Part shown: piece by piece, positions 23,992 to 31,814 of the stretch | Layout of the letters: each line of letters opens with the position of its first letter | Position numbering within the stretch: position 1 is the first letter of the stretch | The notes under the pieces: model-generated | The model's input: the letters and a program-made list of their open reading frames with translations, nothing else | The model's database searches: none | Told to the model about the DNA's origin: nothing | Position numbers and translations under genes: made by a program | Assembly: GCA_003560975.1 (NCBI GenBank) | Contig: PWJA01000085.1 | Location: forward strand, 1 to 34,126 | Direction of reading: 5' to 3' | Source: Gammaproteobacteria bacterium | GTDB lineage: Bacteria > Pseudomonadota > Gammaproteobacteria > Xanthomonadales > Wenzhouxiangellaceae | DNA length: 34,126 nt

Positions 23992-25185
23992 ATGTCCGAT
24001 CCAGCTTTCCTCAAGCGCCTGCGCGACGAACTGGACCAGATCGACCGCGACGGACTGTACAAGCGCGAACGCGCCATCACCACACCGCAGCGCGTGGCGA
24101 TCCGCACCCGCGAGCGGGGGGAAGTGCTGAATTTCTGCGCCAACAACTACCTCGGCCTGGCCGACCATCCGAAAGTCATCGCCGCAGCCGCCCAGGCGCT
24201 GGACGAGTACGGCTTCGGACTGGCCTCGGTGCGCTTCATCTGCGGCACCCAGGACCTGCATCAGCGCCTGGAACGCAGCATCGCGGAGTTCTTCGGCAAA
24301 GACGACAGCATCCTGTATGCGGCCTGCTTCGACGCCAACGGCGGGCTGTTCGAGCCGCTGCTGGGGCCGGAGGACGCGATCATCTCCGACCAGCTCAACC
24401 ACGCCTCGATCATCGACGGCATCCGCCTGTGCAAGGCCGAGCGCCACCGTTATCCGAATTCCGACATGGACGCGCTGGAGACGATACTGCAGCAAACCCA
24501 GGACAAGCGCACCCGCATGATTGCCACCGACGGGGTGTTTTCCATGGACGGCTACGTCGCCAGACTGGACAAGATCACCGCCCTGGCCGAAAAGTACGAT
24601 GCGCTGGTGATGGTCGACGACTGCCACGCCACCGGCTTTTTCGGCCCGACCGGACGCGGCTCGGCCGAATACCACGGCGTGCTCGACAAGGTCGACATCT
24701 TCACCTCCACCCTGGGCAAGGCGCTGGGGGGCGGCATGGGCGGATTTACCGTGGCCAGCCAGCCGGTGATCGACCTCCTGCGCCAGCGCTCGCGGCCCTA
24801 CCTGTTTTCCAACTCGCTGGCTCCGCCGCTGGTCGCGGCCAGCATCGAGGTCCTGCACATGCTGTCGGAGTCCACCGCACTGCGCGATCGCCTGGAGGAG
24901 AACACGACCTTCTTCCGCAAGGCCATGAGCGATGCCGGTTTCGACATCAAGCCCGGCGACCACCCCATCGTGCCGGTGATGCTGTACGACGCCCCCCTGG
25001 CCCAGAAAATGGCCGAGGAACTGCTCGCCGAAGGGATCTACGTGATCGGTTTCTTCTCCCCCGTGGTACCCAGGGGCGAGGCCCGCATCCGCACCCAGAT
25101 TTCAGCCGCGCACACGCGCGCGCAACTGGAGCAGGCGGTGGCTGCCTTCACCAGAGTCGGCAAGCGCCTGGGCGTGATTGGTTGA
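23992..25185 (+). CDS. kbl: 2-amino-3-ketobutyrate CoA ligase (glycine C-acetyltransferase)
   Basis: A 397-residue PLP-dependent alpha-oxoamine synthase that converts 2-amino-3-oxobutyrate plus CoA to glycine and acetyl-CoA. The ATG at 23992 gives the expected N-terminus ([17 protein letters not shown]). [28 protein letters not shown], the PLP-contacting [11 protein letters not shown] and Schiff-base K243 ([10 protein letters not shown]) are all present. [14 protein letters not shown] closes the active site. Length and motifs match E. coli Kbl. It works with Tdh but is not in one operon with it here. Confidence 0.96.
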   Translation: MSDPAFLKRLRDELDQIDRDGLYKRERAITTPQRVAIRTRERGEVLNFCANNYLGLADHPKVIAAAAQALDEYGFGLASVRFICGTQDLHQRLERSIAEFFGKDDSILYAACFDANGGLFEPLLGPEDAIISDQLNHASIIDGIRLCKAERHRYPNSDMDALETILQQTQDKRTRMIATDGVFSMDGYVARLDKITALAEKYDALVMVDDCHATGFFGPTGRGSAEYHGVLDKVDIFTSTLGKALGGGMGGFTVASQPVIDLLRQRSRPYLFSNSLAPPLVAASIEVLHMLSESTALRDRLEENTTFFRKAMSDAGFDIKPGDHPIVPVMLYDAPLAQKMAEELLAEGIYVIGFFSPVVPRGEARIRTQISAAHTRAQLEQAVAAFTRVGKRLGVIG

Positions 25186-25238
25186 GCCGGACTTCGCGTT
25201 CAAAGGCCAGAGCAGCAAACGCCCGACTGGGCAAGCGA

Positions 25239-25289
25239 CTAGTGGGCCATGCTGCTAATTAGGTAACGCTCAGCCGCATGGCCCACTAG
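25239..25289. repeat. Perfect 14-bp inverted repeat with AT-richer loop
   Basis: CTAGTGGGCCATGC (25239-25252) and its exact reverse complement (25276-25289) flank a 23-nt loop. Inside the arms, GCT (25254-25256) and AGC (25272-25274) add three pairs after one mismatch, and CTAATTAG (25255-25262) is itself palindromic. It lies between the convergent stops of kbl (25185) and the antiporter gene (25306). No T tract follows on either strand, so it is not a classical terminator. A bidirectional terminator, a protein-binding site or one copy of a small dispersed palindromic element are possible. A 4-bp hairpin (GCCCGACTGGGC, 25221-25232) lies just before it. Confidence 0.7.
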
Positions 25290-25305
25290 AGGACCGAAGC
25301 CACAG

Positions 25306-26619
25306 TCAGCGCCGCTTAGGCACCACCAGGGCCATGATCGGCCTCGCCGTTGCGCCGTGCACCAGGACCGACAGCAGGACGGTAGCCAGGACGAGCGCCC
25401 AGACTTCGCGCGCGCCCGGAAAATCGGCATGGTGAATGGCGTAGGCCAGGTAGTACAGCGAGCCCACGCCGCGAATGCCGAAAAACGCGATCGCCCAGCG
25501 TTTGCCGCGCGGCAGGTCCGCGCCGGCCAGGCCAAGCCAGCCGGTGATCGGGCGCACGACGAACACCAGCAACGCCGCAACCAGCCACAGCGCCGGCGTC
25601 ATCGCGGCCAGCGCGCCGGTGGCGACATAGGCACCGACGGCGAACATCAGCACCGCGATCATGACGCGCTCGGCCTCTTCGGAAAAATCGTGCAAAGTTG
25701 CGTGGTACTCATGGTTGCATTCCACCTGGCGAAACACGCAGGCGGCCACGAACACCGCGATGAAACCATAGGCGGAGGCAATCTCGGTCAGACCGTACGG
25801 CACCAAGGTCAGCGCCAGGGCGAGCAATCCGGTCGTGGAACTCGTCTTCCTTCGGCTGGCCGACAAACCAAAAATCAGCTTGCCAATGACCCAGCCGGTG
25901 GCCGCACCCACCAGCGTCCCGACTGCGATCTTGTATATCACGTCGATGACGATCCAGCCGGCCAGCCAGTCCGACGGGGCCAGGCCGACTACAGCCAGCG
26001 CGATCGCCAGGTTGGTGAACGGGAAGGCCAGGCCGTCGTTCAGACCGGCCTCCGTGGTCAGGGCCAGACGCGCCTTGGAATCGTCCGGCTCGGTCGGCGA
26101 GGTCGTCTGGACGTCGGCGGCCAGCACCGGGTCGGTCGGCGCGATGACGGCTCCGAGAAGCACCGCGGTGGCCGGCACCAGCCCGGCCAACCACCACCCC
26201 AGCCACGCCGCGGTAACGATGGTCAGCGGCATGGTGATCGCCAGCAGACGCCAGCTGTGCGTCCAGGTCTGCCAGGAAAACGGACGGTTGATCTTCAGTC
26301 CGACGGAGGTAAGGGCGATGATCACGCCCAGTTCGGTCAGGCGCTTGGGCCAGGTCGATTCGGTGACCAGGTCCGGCAACTCGGGCGCCCACGGCATCAG
26401 AAAGACCGCCAGCCCGGCCCCTACGTACAGCAACGGCGCCGACACCAGCCTGAGCGAGCTGACCAGGCGCGGCAACAGGGTGGCAACCAGGACGATCAGG
26501 CCGATCAGCAGCAGGCCAATGTCATAGCCAGCGACTGCAAAAAACGACCAATCCGCATGTTCCAGCAGGCGCTGAGCGTCGTACTCCGAAACATCGCTGC
26601 GCGCGAACGGATCGGTCAT
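25306..26619 (-). CDS. CPA1-type cation/proton antiporter
   Basis: A 437-residue inner-membrane antiporter with about twelve to thirteen hydrophobic segments. The NhaP-type ion-binding motif is ALTTEAGLNDGLAFPFTNLA (Asn-Asp), with APTDPVLAADVQTTSP in the unwound helix region, ELGVIIALTSVGLKINRPF early and FFGIRGVGSLYYLAYA late. It probably exchanges Na+ or K+ for protons across the inner membrane. It has no large cytosolic regulatory tail. Its start overlaps the CBS protein stop by ATGA (26616-26619), so the small CBS protein may provide regulation in trans. It is the last gene of the DUF1538 operon. Confidence 0.92.
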   Translation of the reverse strand: MTDPFARSDVSEYDAQRLLEHADWSFFAVAGYDIGLLLIGLIVLVATLLPRLVSSLRLVSAPLLYVGAGLAVFLMPWAPELPDLVTESTWPKRLTELGVIIALTSVGLKINRPFSWQTWTHSWRLLAITMPLTIVTAAWLGWWLAGLVPATAVLLGAVIAPTDPVLAADVQTTSPTEPDDSKARLALTTEAGLNDGLAFPFTNLAIALAVVGLAPSDWLAGWIVIDVIYKIAVGTLVGAATGWVIGKLIFGLSASRRKTSSTTGLLALALTLVPYGLTEIASAYGFIAVFVAACVFRQVECNHEYHATLHDFSEEAERVMIAVLMFAVGAYVATGALAAMTPALWLVAALLVFVVRPITGWLGLAGADLPRGKRWAIAFFGIRGVGSLYYLAYAIHHADFPGAREVWALVLATVLLSVLVHGATARPIMALVVPKRR

Positions 26620-27029
26620 TGCTCGTCGAGGTCCGCCAGGCCACCCATGACCAGGTGATCGTAATCGACGATGCCGATCACCTCGCCGGCCGAATCGATC
26701 ACCGGAGCGGTGGTCAGATCGAACTGATCGAGCAGACGCGCACAGTACTTGACCTGCATGTCCGGGCGCACCGCCAAGGCCGGTTTGTTCATGATCTCGT
26801 AGACGTTGACCCGGTCAGGCGCACGATTCTTCGACAAGACCTTGCGCGCGATGTCGGCCAGCAAGACCAAACCATGCTCGTCGTGTTCGTCGCGTTTCTG
26901 GATGATGAGAACGGTGGCCCTGCTCTCCTTGAGCCGGCGCAGCGCCTGATCCACGGTCGTCATTCCGTCCACGCGGAAGAAACGGTTGTGCATGACATCA
27001 CGCACCCGGATTGCGGTTTTCTCGTTCAT
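26616..27029 (-). CDS. CBS-pair protein
   Basis: A 137-residue cytosolic protein consisting of two CBS motifs. The first begins VRDVMHNRFFRVDGMTTV and includes RATVLIIQKRDEHDEHGLVLLADIARKVL. The second begins VYEIMNKPALAVRPDMQV and ends APVIDSAGEVIGIVDYDHLV. Such pairs bind adenine nucleotides and switch partner proteins. It is nine bases downstream of the P-II-like gene and overlaps the antiporter start by four bases, so an energy-state regulator of the antiporter or of the DUF1538 proteins is likely. An acidic stretch (KRDEHDEHG) interrupts the first repeat. Ligand and partner are inferred. Confidence 0.88.
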   Translation of the reverse strand: MNEKTAIRVRDVMHNRFFRVDGMTTVDQALRRLKESRATVLIIQKRDEHDEHGLVLLADIARKVLSKNRAPDRVNVYEIMNKPALAVRPDMQVKYCARLLDQFDLTTAPVIDSAGEVIGIVDYDHLVMGGLADLDEQ

Positions 27030-27038
27030 TTTGATTCC

Positions 27039-27389
27039 TCAGATTTCTTCCTGTATGGATTCGGAAAGTTCCTCGATCTGGTGACGCACACCGAGTGCGT
27101 CCTCCACGTCGAGCTGGATGACGATGCCGGTGCCGGGCGTATCGTCGAATTCACCGACGCGGGCAATGGTCTCGAGCACCCGGCGCGCGCGATGTTCCTC
27201 GACGAGAAAAAGCAGCACGTCGCGCTGTGCCGTGATCTCCAGCCCGAAGATCCCGCGCGTCTTTTTCATGCCTTCGCCGCGCGCATGACTGATGATGGTC
27301 GCGCCCATGGCGCCGGCATCGCGGGCCGCATCAAGCAGCTCGTCGCAGTGGCTGGATTCGGAAAAAGCAAGGATCAGTTTGAATTTCAT
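27039..27389 (-). CDS. P-II-like regulatory protein
   Basis: A 116-residue small protein with the ferredoxin-like P-II fold pattern: MKFKLILAFSESSHCDELLDAARDAG (beta-alpha), GATIISHARGEGMKKTRGIFGLEI (T-loop region) and QRDVLLFLVEEHRARRVLETIARVGEFDDTPGTGIVIQLDV. The T-loop is shortened and lacks the Tyr-51 uridylylation site of GlnB, so it belongs with the divergent P-II-like proteins that sit beside transporters. The GTGIVIQLDVEDALGV segment takes the place of the usual GkIfv region. It lies between the second DUF1538 gene and the CBS gene. It probably gates one of those membrane proteins in response to a nucleotide. Confidence 0.85.
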   Translation of the reverse strand: MKFKLILAFSESSHCDELLDAARDAGAMGATIISHARGEGMKKTRGIFGLEITAQRDVLLFLVEEHRARRVLETIARVGEFDDTPGTGIVIQLDVEDALGVRHQIEELSESIQEEI

Positions 27390-27411
27390 GGATGCACTCC
27401 CAGGCGAGCGG

Positions 27412-28188
27412 TCATTCGGAGGTTGAGTCGGATTGAGCCCTCGAGCGTCGGGCCCTCCATTCAGCAATCTGCCCATACGCCATCACGGTAATGATGGGAA
27501 ACAGACAGGCCAGCGCGATCATGCCAAAGCCGTCCATCACGGGCGAACGACCCGGAATCGAGGAAGCCAGACCCAGGCCGAGGGCGGCAATGATCGGCAC
27601 GGTAATCGTCGAGGTGGTCACCCCACCCGAATCGTAGGCCAATGGAATGATGTTTCGCGGCGAACGAAAGGTCTGGAGAATCACGACCAGGTAGGCAGCG
27701 ATCACGAAGTACTGCAACGGCCAGCCCATCACGATGCGCCATGCGCCCAGGGTAATGCCAAACGCCATACCGATCGCGACGGCAATGCGCAGCGTGAAGG
27801 GATGGATTACACCACCGGAAATCTCTCCGGCCTTGATCGAGACCGCGATCAACGAGGGCTCGGCGATGGTGGTGCTGGCGCCAATCGCGAAGGCAAACAG
27901 GTAAATCCAGTAGTAATGCGACCAGTGGCGTTGCGCGCCCTCGGCCAGGGCGGGCAGAAACGCTTCGTCGGATAGCTGCTCGGCCATTATCGAGCCCAGC
28001 GGAAACAGGGCACTTTCCAGCCCGAACAGAAACAGGGCCAGGCCGAGCAGCACCAGTACCAGCCCCAGCAGCACGCGGCGCAGATTCCGGATCCGCTGCC
28101 GGATGACGAGATACTGGAAACCGAAGATCACCGCCACGATCGGAACGAGATCGAGCAAGGTCTCGCGAAGAATGGTCATCAGTTGCAT
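27412..28188 (-). CDS. DUF1538 integral membrane protein (second of pair)
   Basis: A 258-residue membrane protein starting at 28188 (MQLMTILRETLLDLVPIVAV). About seven hydrophobic segments are visible. Two conserved signatures stand out: GASTTIAEPSLIAVSIKAGEI and [20 protein letters not shown], the latter followed by GRSPVMDGFGMIALACLFPI. The polar residues inside membrane segments (Ser/Thr/Asp/Glu) are what an ion or solute pathway would need. The immediately upstream gene encodes a paralogue with the same signatures, so the two may form a heteromeric transporter. The C-terminus is basic then acidic (EWRRARRSRAQSDSTSE type). No biochemical function is known to me. Confidence 0.87.
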   Translation of the reverse strand: MQLMTILRETLLDLVPIVAVIFGFQYLVIRQRIRNLRRVLLGLVLVLLGLALFLFGLESALFPLGSIMAEQLSDEAFLPALAEGAQRHWSHYYWIYLFAFAIGASTTIAEPSLIAVSIKAGEISGGVIHPFTLRIAVAIGMAFGITLGAWRIVMGWPLQYFVIAAYLVVILQTFRSPRNIIPLAYDSGGVTTSTITVPIIAALGLGLASSIPGRSPVMDGFGMIALACLFPIITVMAYGQIAEWRARRSRAQSDSTSE

Positions 28189-28201
28189 GGTCGGTCGCTC
28201 A

Positions 28202-28945
28202 TCAGTAGGCCAGGATTCCAAAGGCCAGCACGAAAATGATCGGCATGACCGAGGCGAAAGCGATCAATCCAAATCCGTCGAGCAAGGGACTGCGTCCGCG
28301 AATGGCTGTGGCCAGGCCGACGCCCAGCGCGGTCACCAGGGGCACGGTGATGGTCGAGGTCGTCACCCCGCCGCAGTCGTAGGCAATGCCAATGATCTGT
28401 GTAGGCGCAAACACGGTCATGATCAGCACCAGCGCGTAACCGGCAATGATCATCAGGTGCAGCGGCCATCCCTTGAGAATTCGGAACACCCCGACCACGA
28501 CCGCAGTGCCAACCGACAGGGCCACCACCATTCTGAGTCGAGCCGCGAAGGCGTCCTGGGCTGCTTTGTCTGGATCGATCAGCCCGCCCTCGGCCATGAC
28601 GATGGCCGCCTGCCCGGCCACCGCAATCAGCGCCGGCTCGGCCACCGTGGTGCCGAACCCCAACGCAAAAGAGAACAGGAGCAACCAGAAGACCGATCCC
28701 TTGGTTGCAAACGCATGGGCCAGGTTCTCGCCGACCGGGAACAGTCCAACCTGCAATCCCTGGACGAACAGCGTCAGGCCCACCACAACGCTCAGCAAGC
28801 CCAGGCCCAGGTCGATCAGCGTGACCTCCTCCGGCAGGGGCTGGCGGATCACCACGAACTGGAAGAAGCCGACGACCAGCAAAACCGGGGCAATATCGCG
28901 CAGGCTGTCCAGACTCTGGCGTAGCAGGGCATAAAAGAAGAGCAT
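28202..28945 (-). CDS. DUF1538 integral membrane protein (first of pair)
   Basis: A 247-residue paralogue of the next gene. The N-termini align residue for residue (both with a VIRQ after the first helix), so the ATG at 28945 is well supported. The shared signatures are [19 protein letters not shown] and [20 protein letters not shown], then [20 protein letters not shown]. About seven membrane segments are visible. It is the first gene of the minus-strand operon continuing through DUF1538, P-II-like, CBS and antiporter genes with gaps of 13, 22, 9 and -4 bp. Its start codon overlaps the annotated start of the divergent monooxygenase by two bases. The promoter must therefore lie within the monooxygenase 5' region. 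Confidence 0.87.
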   Translation of the reverse strand: MLFFYALLRQSLDSLRDIAPVLLVVGFFQFVVIRQPLPEEVTLIDLGLGLLSVVVGLTLFVQGLQVGLFPVGENLAHAFATKGSVFWLLLFSFALGFGTTVAEPALIAVAGQAAIVMAEGGLIDPDKAAQDAFAARLRMVVALSVGTAVVVGVFRILKGWPLHLMIIAGYALVLIMTVFAPTQIIGIAYDCGGVTTSTITVPLVTALGVGLATAIRGRSPLLDGFGLIAFASVMPIIFVLAFGILAY

Positions 28946-30593
28946 GTTTCAGCTAACATCAGGCTCCGGCACCGCGACTGCCACAGCCCAACAACGTTTC
29001 CCGCATCACGTGACTGCTCCACATGCTAAACGAAGTTCAGACGGCGACGGGCATTCCGTTCGTATCCTGATCATCGGCGCCGGATTTTCCGGCATCGGCC
29101 TGGCGATTCGCCTCAAACAGGCCGGGATGAAGGATTTCCTGATCCTCGAAGCCGAGGGCGGCGTCGGCGGTACCTGGTGGGTCAACCGTTACCCGGGCTG
29201 CGCCTGCGACGTGCAGTCGCACCTGTATTCGCTCTCCTTCCAACCCAAGACCGACTGGTCGCGCACCTTTGCTCCGCGCCACGAAATCCAGACCTACCTC
29301 GATCAATGCGTCAAACAGCACCGGCTGGGCCGGCACATCGCTTTGAACAGCCGGGTAGAGGAGGCGGTCTGGGACGAGGAAAAACGGCTGTGGTCCGTGC
29401 GCGTCCGGGGCGGGCGCGAATACCGGGCCAGGGTTCTGGTCTCGGCCATCGGCGGCCTGTCGCGGCCGGCCTGGCCGAACATTCCCGGGTTGAGCGAGTT
29501 TCCGGGGCCGGTGGTGCATTCCCAGGCCTGGCCGGACTCGCTGGACGTGGCCGGCAAGCGGGTCGCGGTGATCGGCACGGGCGCCTCGGCCATCCAGTTC
29601 GTGCCGCACCTGCAAAGACAGGCCGACCGGCTCGACCTCTACCAGCGCAGCGCCCAGTGGATCCTGCCAAAGCCGGATCGCTCGATCGTGCGCTGGCGGC
29701 AGGCCCTGTATCGTCGCTTCCCGCCGGCCCGCCGGCTGAAGCGCCTGGGTCTGTTTCTGCTTCTGGAAACCCGCCTGCCCGCCTTCACCCGCTTTCCGCG
29801 GCTGACCGCCCTGCACCGCCGCAAGGCCCGGCGCCATCTGGAAAGCCAGGTCTCCGACCCGACGCTGCGGGCCAGGCTTACCCCCGACTACGCCATGGGC
29901 TGCAAGCGCGTTCTGATGTCGAACGATTACTACCCCGCTGTGGCCGGGCCCAACGTCGAGCTGGTGGCCGGCGGCGTGGAACGCATCGAGGGAAACACGC
30001 TGATCGACCATCGCGGCCGCAGGCGTCCGGCGGACCTGATCGTGCTCGGCACCGGTTTTCGCGCCGCCGAGCCCGTCCCCGAAGGTCTGATCCGGGGCCA
30101 GGACGGGCGCGATCTGGCCCGCTGCTGGTCGCAGGGCCCGCGCGCCTACAAAGGCACCGCCGTCCCGGGTTTCCCGAACTTCTTCACCCTGCTCGGCCCG
30201 AACACCGCGCTCGGCCACAACTCGGTCCTTCTCATGATCGAAGGCCAGATCCGCTACCTGGTTTCCGCCCTGGGCTGGATGGAGCGGCACAAGGTAGACC
30301 GCCTGGAAGTGCGCCCGGAGGTGGAGGATCGCTGGGACCGGCGCCTGCAACGCCGCCTGAAGCGGACCGTCTGGAACACCGGTGGATGCAGCAGCTGGTA
30401 CCGACATCCCGAAAGCGGCCGCATTCCGACCCTTTGGCCGCGCTTTACCTTCACGTTTCGCTGGCTGCTGCGGCGCTTCGATCCTGCCGCCTACACGGTC
30501 GTCGCACGGGAGCCGGTCGAGGATGACCTCAGACCCGGTCCGGCCGCACCACCCGACATTCGCTCACCGACACCAGGCCGATCTGGCGACTGA
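28944..30593 (+). CDS. Flavin-containing monooxygenase, Baeyer-Villiger type
   Basis: A 549-residue FAD/NADPH enzyme. The FAD Rossmann motif is [14 protein letters not shown] and the NADPH motif is [12 protein letters not shown]. Between them [13 protein letters not shown] matches the Baeyer-Villiger fingerprint FxGxxxHxxxW[PD]. [21 protein letters not shown] is the usual flavin-contact region. The enzyme would insert oxygen into a ketone or oxidise a heteroatom; substrate unknown. The ATG at 28944 overlaps the divergent start codon and has a weak ribosome site; a GTG at 29010 would leave 527 residues and room for promoters. The 3' end overlaps the convergent SbtB-like gene by 65 bp. Confidence 0.88.
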   Translation: MFQLTSGSGTATATAQQRFPHHVTAPHAKRSSDGDGHSVRILIIGAGFSGIGLAIRLKQAGMKDFLILEAEGGVGGTWWVNRYPGCACDVQSHLYSLSFQPKTDWSRTFAPRHEIQTYLDQCVKQHRLGRHIALNSRVEEAVWDEEKRLWSVRVRGGREYRARVLVSAIGGLSRPAWPNIPGLSEFPGPVVHSQAWPDSLDVAGKRVAVIGTGASAIQFVPHLQRQADRLDLYQRSAQWILPKPDRSIVRWRQALYRRFPPARRLKRLGLFLLLETRLPAFTRFPRLTALHRRKARRHLESQVSDPTLRARLTPDYAMGCKRVLMSNDYYPAVAGPNVELVAGGVERIEGNTLIDHRGRRRPADLIVLGTGFRAAEPVPEGLIRGQDGRDLARCWSQGPRAYKGTAVPGFPNFFTLLGPNTALGHNSVLLMIEGQIRYLVSALGWMERHKVDRLEVRPEVEDRWDRRLQRRLKRTVWNTGGCSSWYRHPESGRIPTLWPRFTFTFRWLLRRFDPAAYTVVAREPVEDDLRPGPAAPPDIRSPTPGRSGD

Positions 30594-30840
30594 CCACCTC
30601 GAACACCGATTCGAGCACTCGCTCGGCACGGTCCGGAGCCACTACCGCAAGGACGGCAACCATGCCCCCGGCCGCGCTGATCTCGCCCTCGCGCGTCCAC
30701 GGCCCGGAGCGGCCCTGTCCGCCGAGCACCGGCAGCACCGTGTAGCCGGTGACCCCGGCCCGATCCAGCTGACGCGACAGCGCGCGCAGGGCCGGAGTTT
30801 CGATGATGATTTCGATCCGGCTGGCCGGATGAGTCTGCAT
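30529..30840 (-). CDS. SbtB-like P-II family protein
   Basis: A 103-residue P-II homologue. The fold is readable as RIEIIIETPALRALSRQLDRAG, then the T-loop GYTVLPVLGGQGRSGPWTREG, then [27 protein letters not shown] and [11 protein letters not shown]. The T-loop and the DRAERVLESV helix are close to SbtB and to carboxysome-linked P-II proteins rather than to GlnB. The C-terminal Cys-based loop of cyanobacterial SbtB is absent. The start is one base after the SbtA stop (TGACATG), implying translational coupling. In cyanobacteria SbtB binds adenyl nucleotides and inhibits SbtA. The coding end lies inside the monooxygenase gene on the other strand. Confidence 0.88.
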   Translation of the reverse strand: MQTHPASRIEIIIETPALRALSRQLDRAGVTGYTVLPVLGGQGRSGPWTREGEISAAGGMVAVLAVVAPDRAERVLESVFEVVSRQIGLVSVSECRVVRPDRV

Positions 30841-30841
30841 G

Positions 30842-31804
30842 TCAGCCTCCAGGCAGCAACTGGGCTGCGGTCAGGTACAGCGATATGCCGATGGCGAGGT
30901 TGAACGGAAAGGTTACACCCAGGGCGAGGGTCAGGTACACCGCCGGATTGGCCTCGGGCAACGCCACGCGCATGGCCGCCGGGACCGCGATATACGATGC
31001 CGAAGCGGCCAGCGTGGCCAGAAGCGCAACCCCGCCGTGCGACAGCCCCAGGACCCAGCCGGTGGTCAACCCGAGCACCGCACCGAGCAGGGGCATGAGC
31101 ATGGCGAACAACACCAGCCCGACGCCCAGCACGCCGCGGCTGCGCAACAGGTTGCGCCCGGCGACCAGGCCCATGTCCAGCAGGAACAGGCACAGCACGC
31201 CCTTGAACGGGGCGACCAGGAACGCCTCGACCTCGGCCATGCCGGCCGGTCCGGTGACCCATCCGATCACGAAAGCGCCGAGAAGAAGAACGATCGAGCC
31301 GTTCAGGGCGATCTCGCGCCACGGCAGGCCCTCCCCCGGCCGCGCGCGGCCCCGGGCCAGCCACAGCGCGGTGAGAATCGCCGGAGCTTCCATCGCCGCC
31401 GCCACCGCCACCAGCCATCCCTCGTAGTCGATTCCGGCCGAGCGCAGCAGCGATGTGGCCGCGACAAAGGTGACGATGGAGATCGATCCGTAATGTCCGG
31501 CCACCGCCGCGGCATCGACCCGCTCAAGCCGCGTCATGGCGCGCAGCAGCGCGTAGGCCAGCAGCGGAATCAGCGCCGACAGGGCCACCCCGGCGACCAG
31601 GGCCAGGCCGAGACGAGGGTCGGCTCCGGCAACCGCCACTTCGACCCCGCCCTTGTAGCCGATGGCAAACAGCAGGTAGATCGACAAGCCCTTGGCCACC
31701 GCCTCGGGGATGCTCAGGTCGGAGCGCAGGCCGGCTGCAACCAGTCCGAGCACGAAGCTCAGAACAATCGGTGAAATCAGGTTCTGAAGCGCCAGTTCCA
31801 GCAT
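30842..31804 (-). CDS. sbtA: SbtA-type sodium-dependent bicarbonate transporter
   Basis: A 320-residue inner-membrane protein with about ten hydrophobic segments in an inverted-repeat arrangement. The family blocks are NLISPIVLSFVLGLVAAGLRSDL, YLLFAIGYKGGVEVA, AVAGHYGSISIVTFVAA, GVLCLFLLDMGLVAGRNL and ASASYIAVPAAMRVALPEANP with LTLALGVTFPFNLAIGI. These are hallmarks of SbtA (formerly DUF897), which imports bicarbonate with Na+. The downstream P-II partner supports this. No carboxysome or RubisCO gene is in the window, so the carbon may feed carboxylases or serve pH control. It lies 10 bp after the E1 gene. Confidence 0.9.
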   Translation of the reverse strand: MLELALQNLISPIVLSFVLGLVAAGLRSDLSIPEAVAKGLSIYLLFAIGYKGGVEVAVAGADPRLGLALVAGVALSALIPLLAYALLRAMTRLERVDAAAVAGHYGSISIVTFVAATSLLRSAGIDYEGWLVAVAAAMEAPAILTALWLARGRARPGEGLPWREIALNGSIVLLLGAFVIGWVTGPAGMAEVEAFLVAPFKGVLCLFLLDMGLVAGRNLLRSRGVLGVGLVLFAMLMPLLGAVLGLTTGWVLGLSHGGVALLATLAASASYIAVPAAMRVALPEANPAVYLTLALGVTFPFNLAIGISLYLTAAQLLPGG

Positions 31805-31814
31805 GGAGGCAGTC

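Noticed and set aside
25239-25289. Integron attC site
   Set aside because: The arms and loop lack the conserved core-site bases, no integrase or cassette is nearby, and both flanking genes are ordinary chromosomal genes.
29037-30407. 456-codon minus-strand open frame opposite the monooxygenase
   Set aside because: The monooxygenase frame carries both Rossmann motifs and the Baeyer-Villiger fingerprint; the antisense frame has none.
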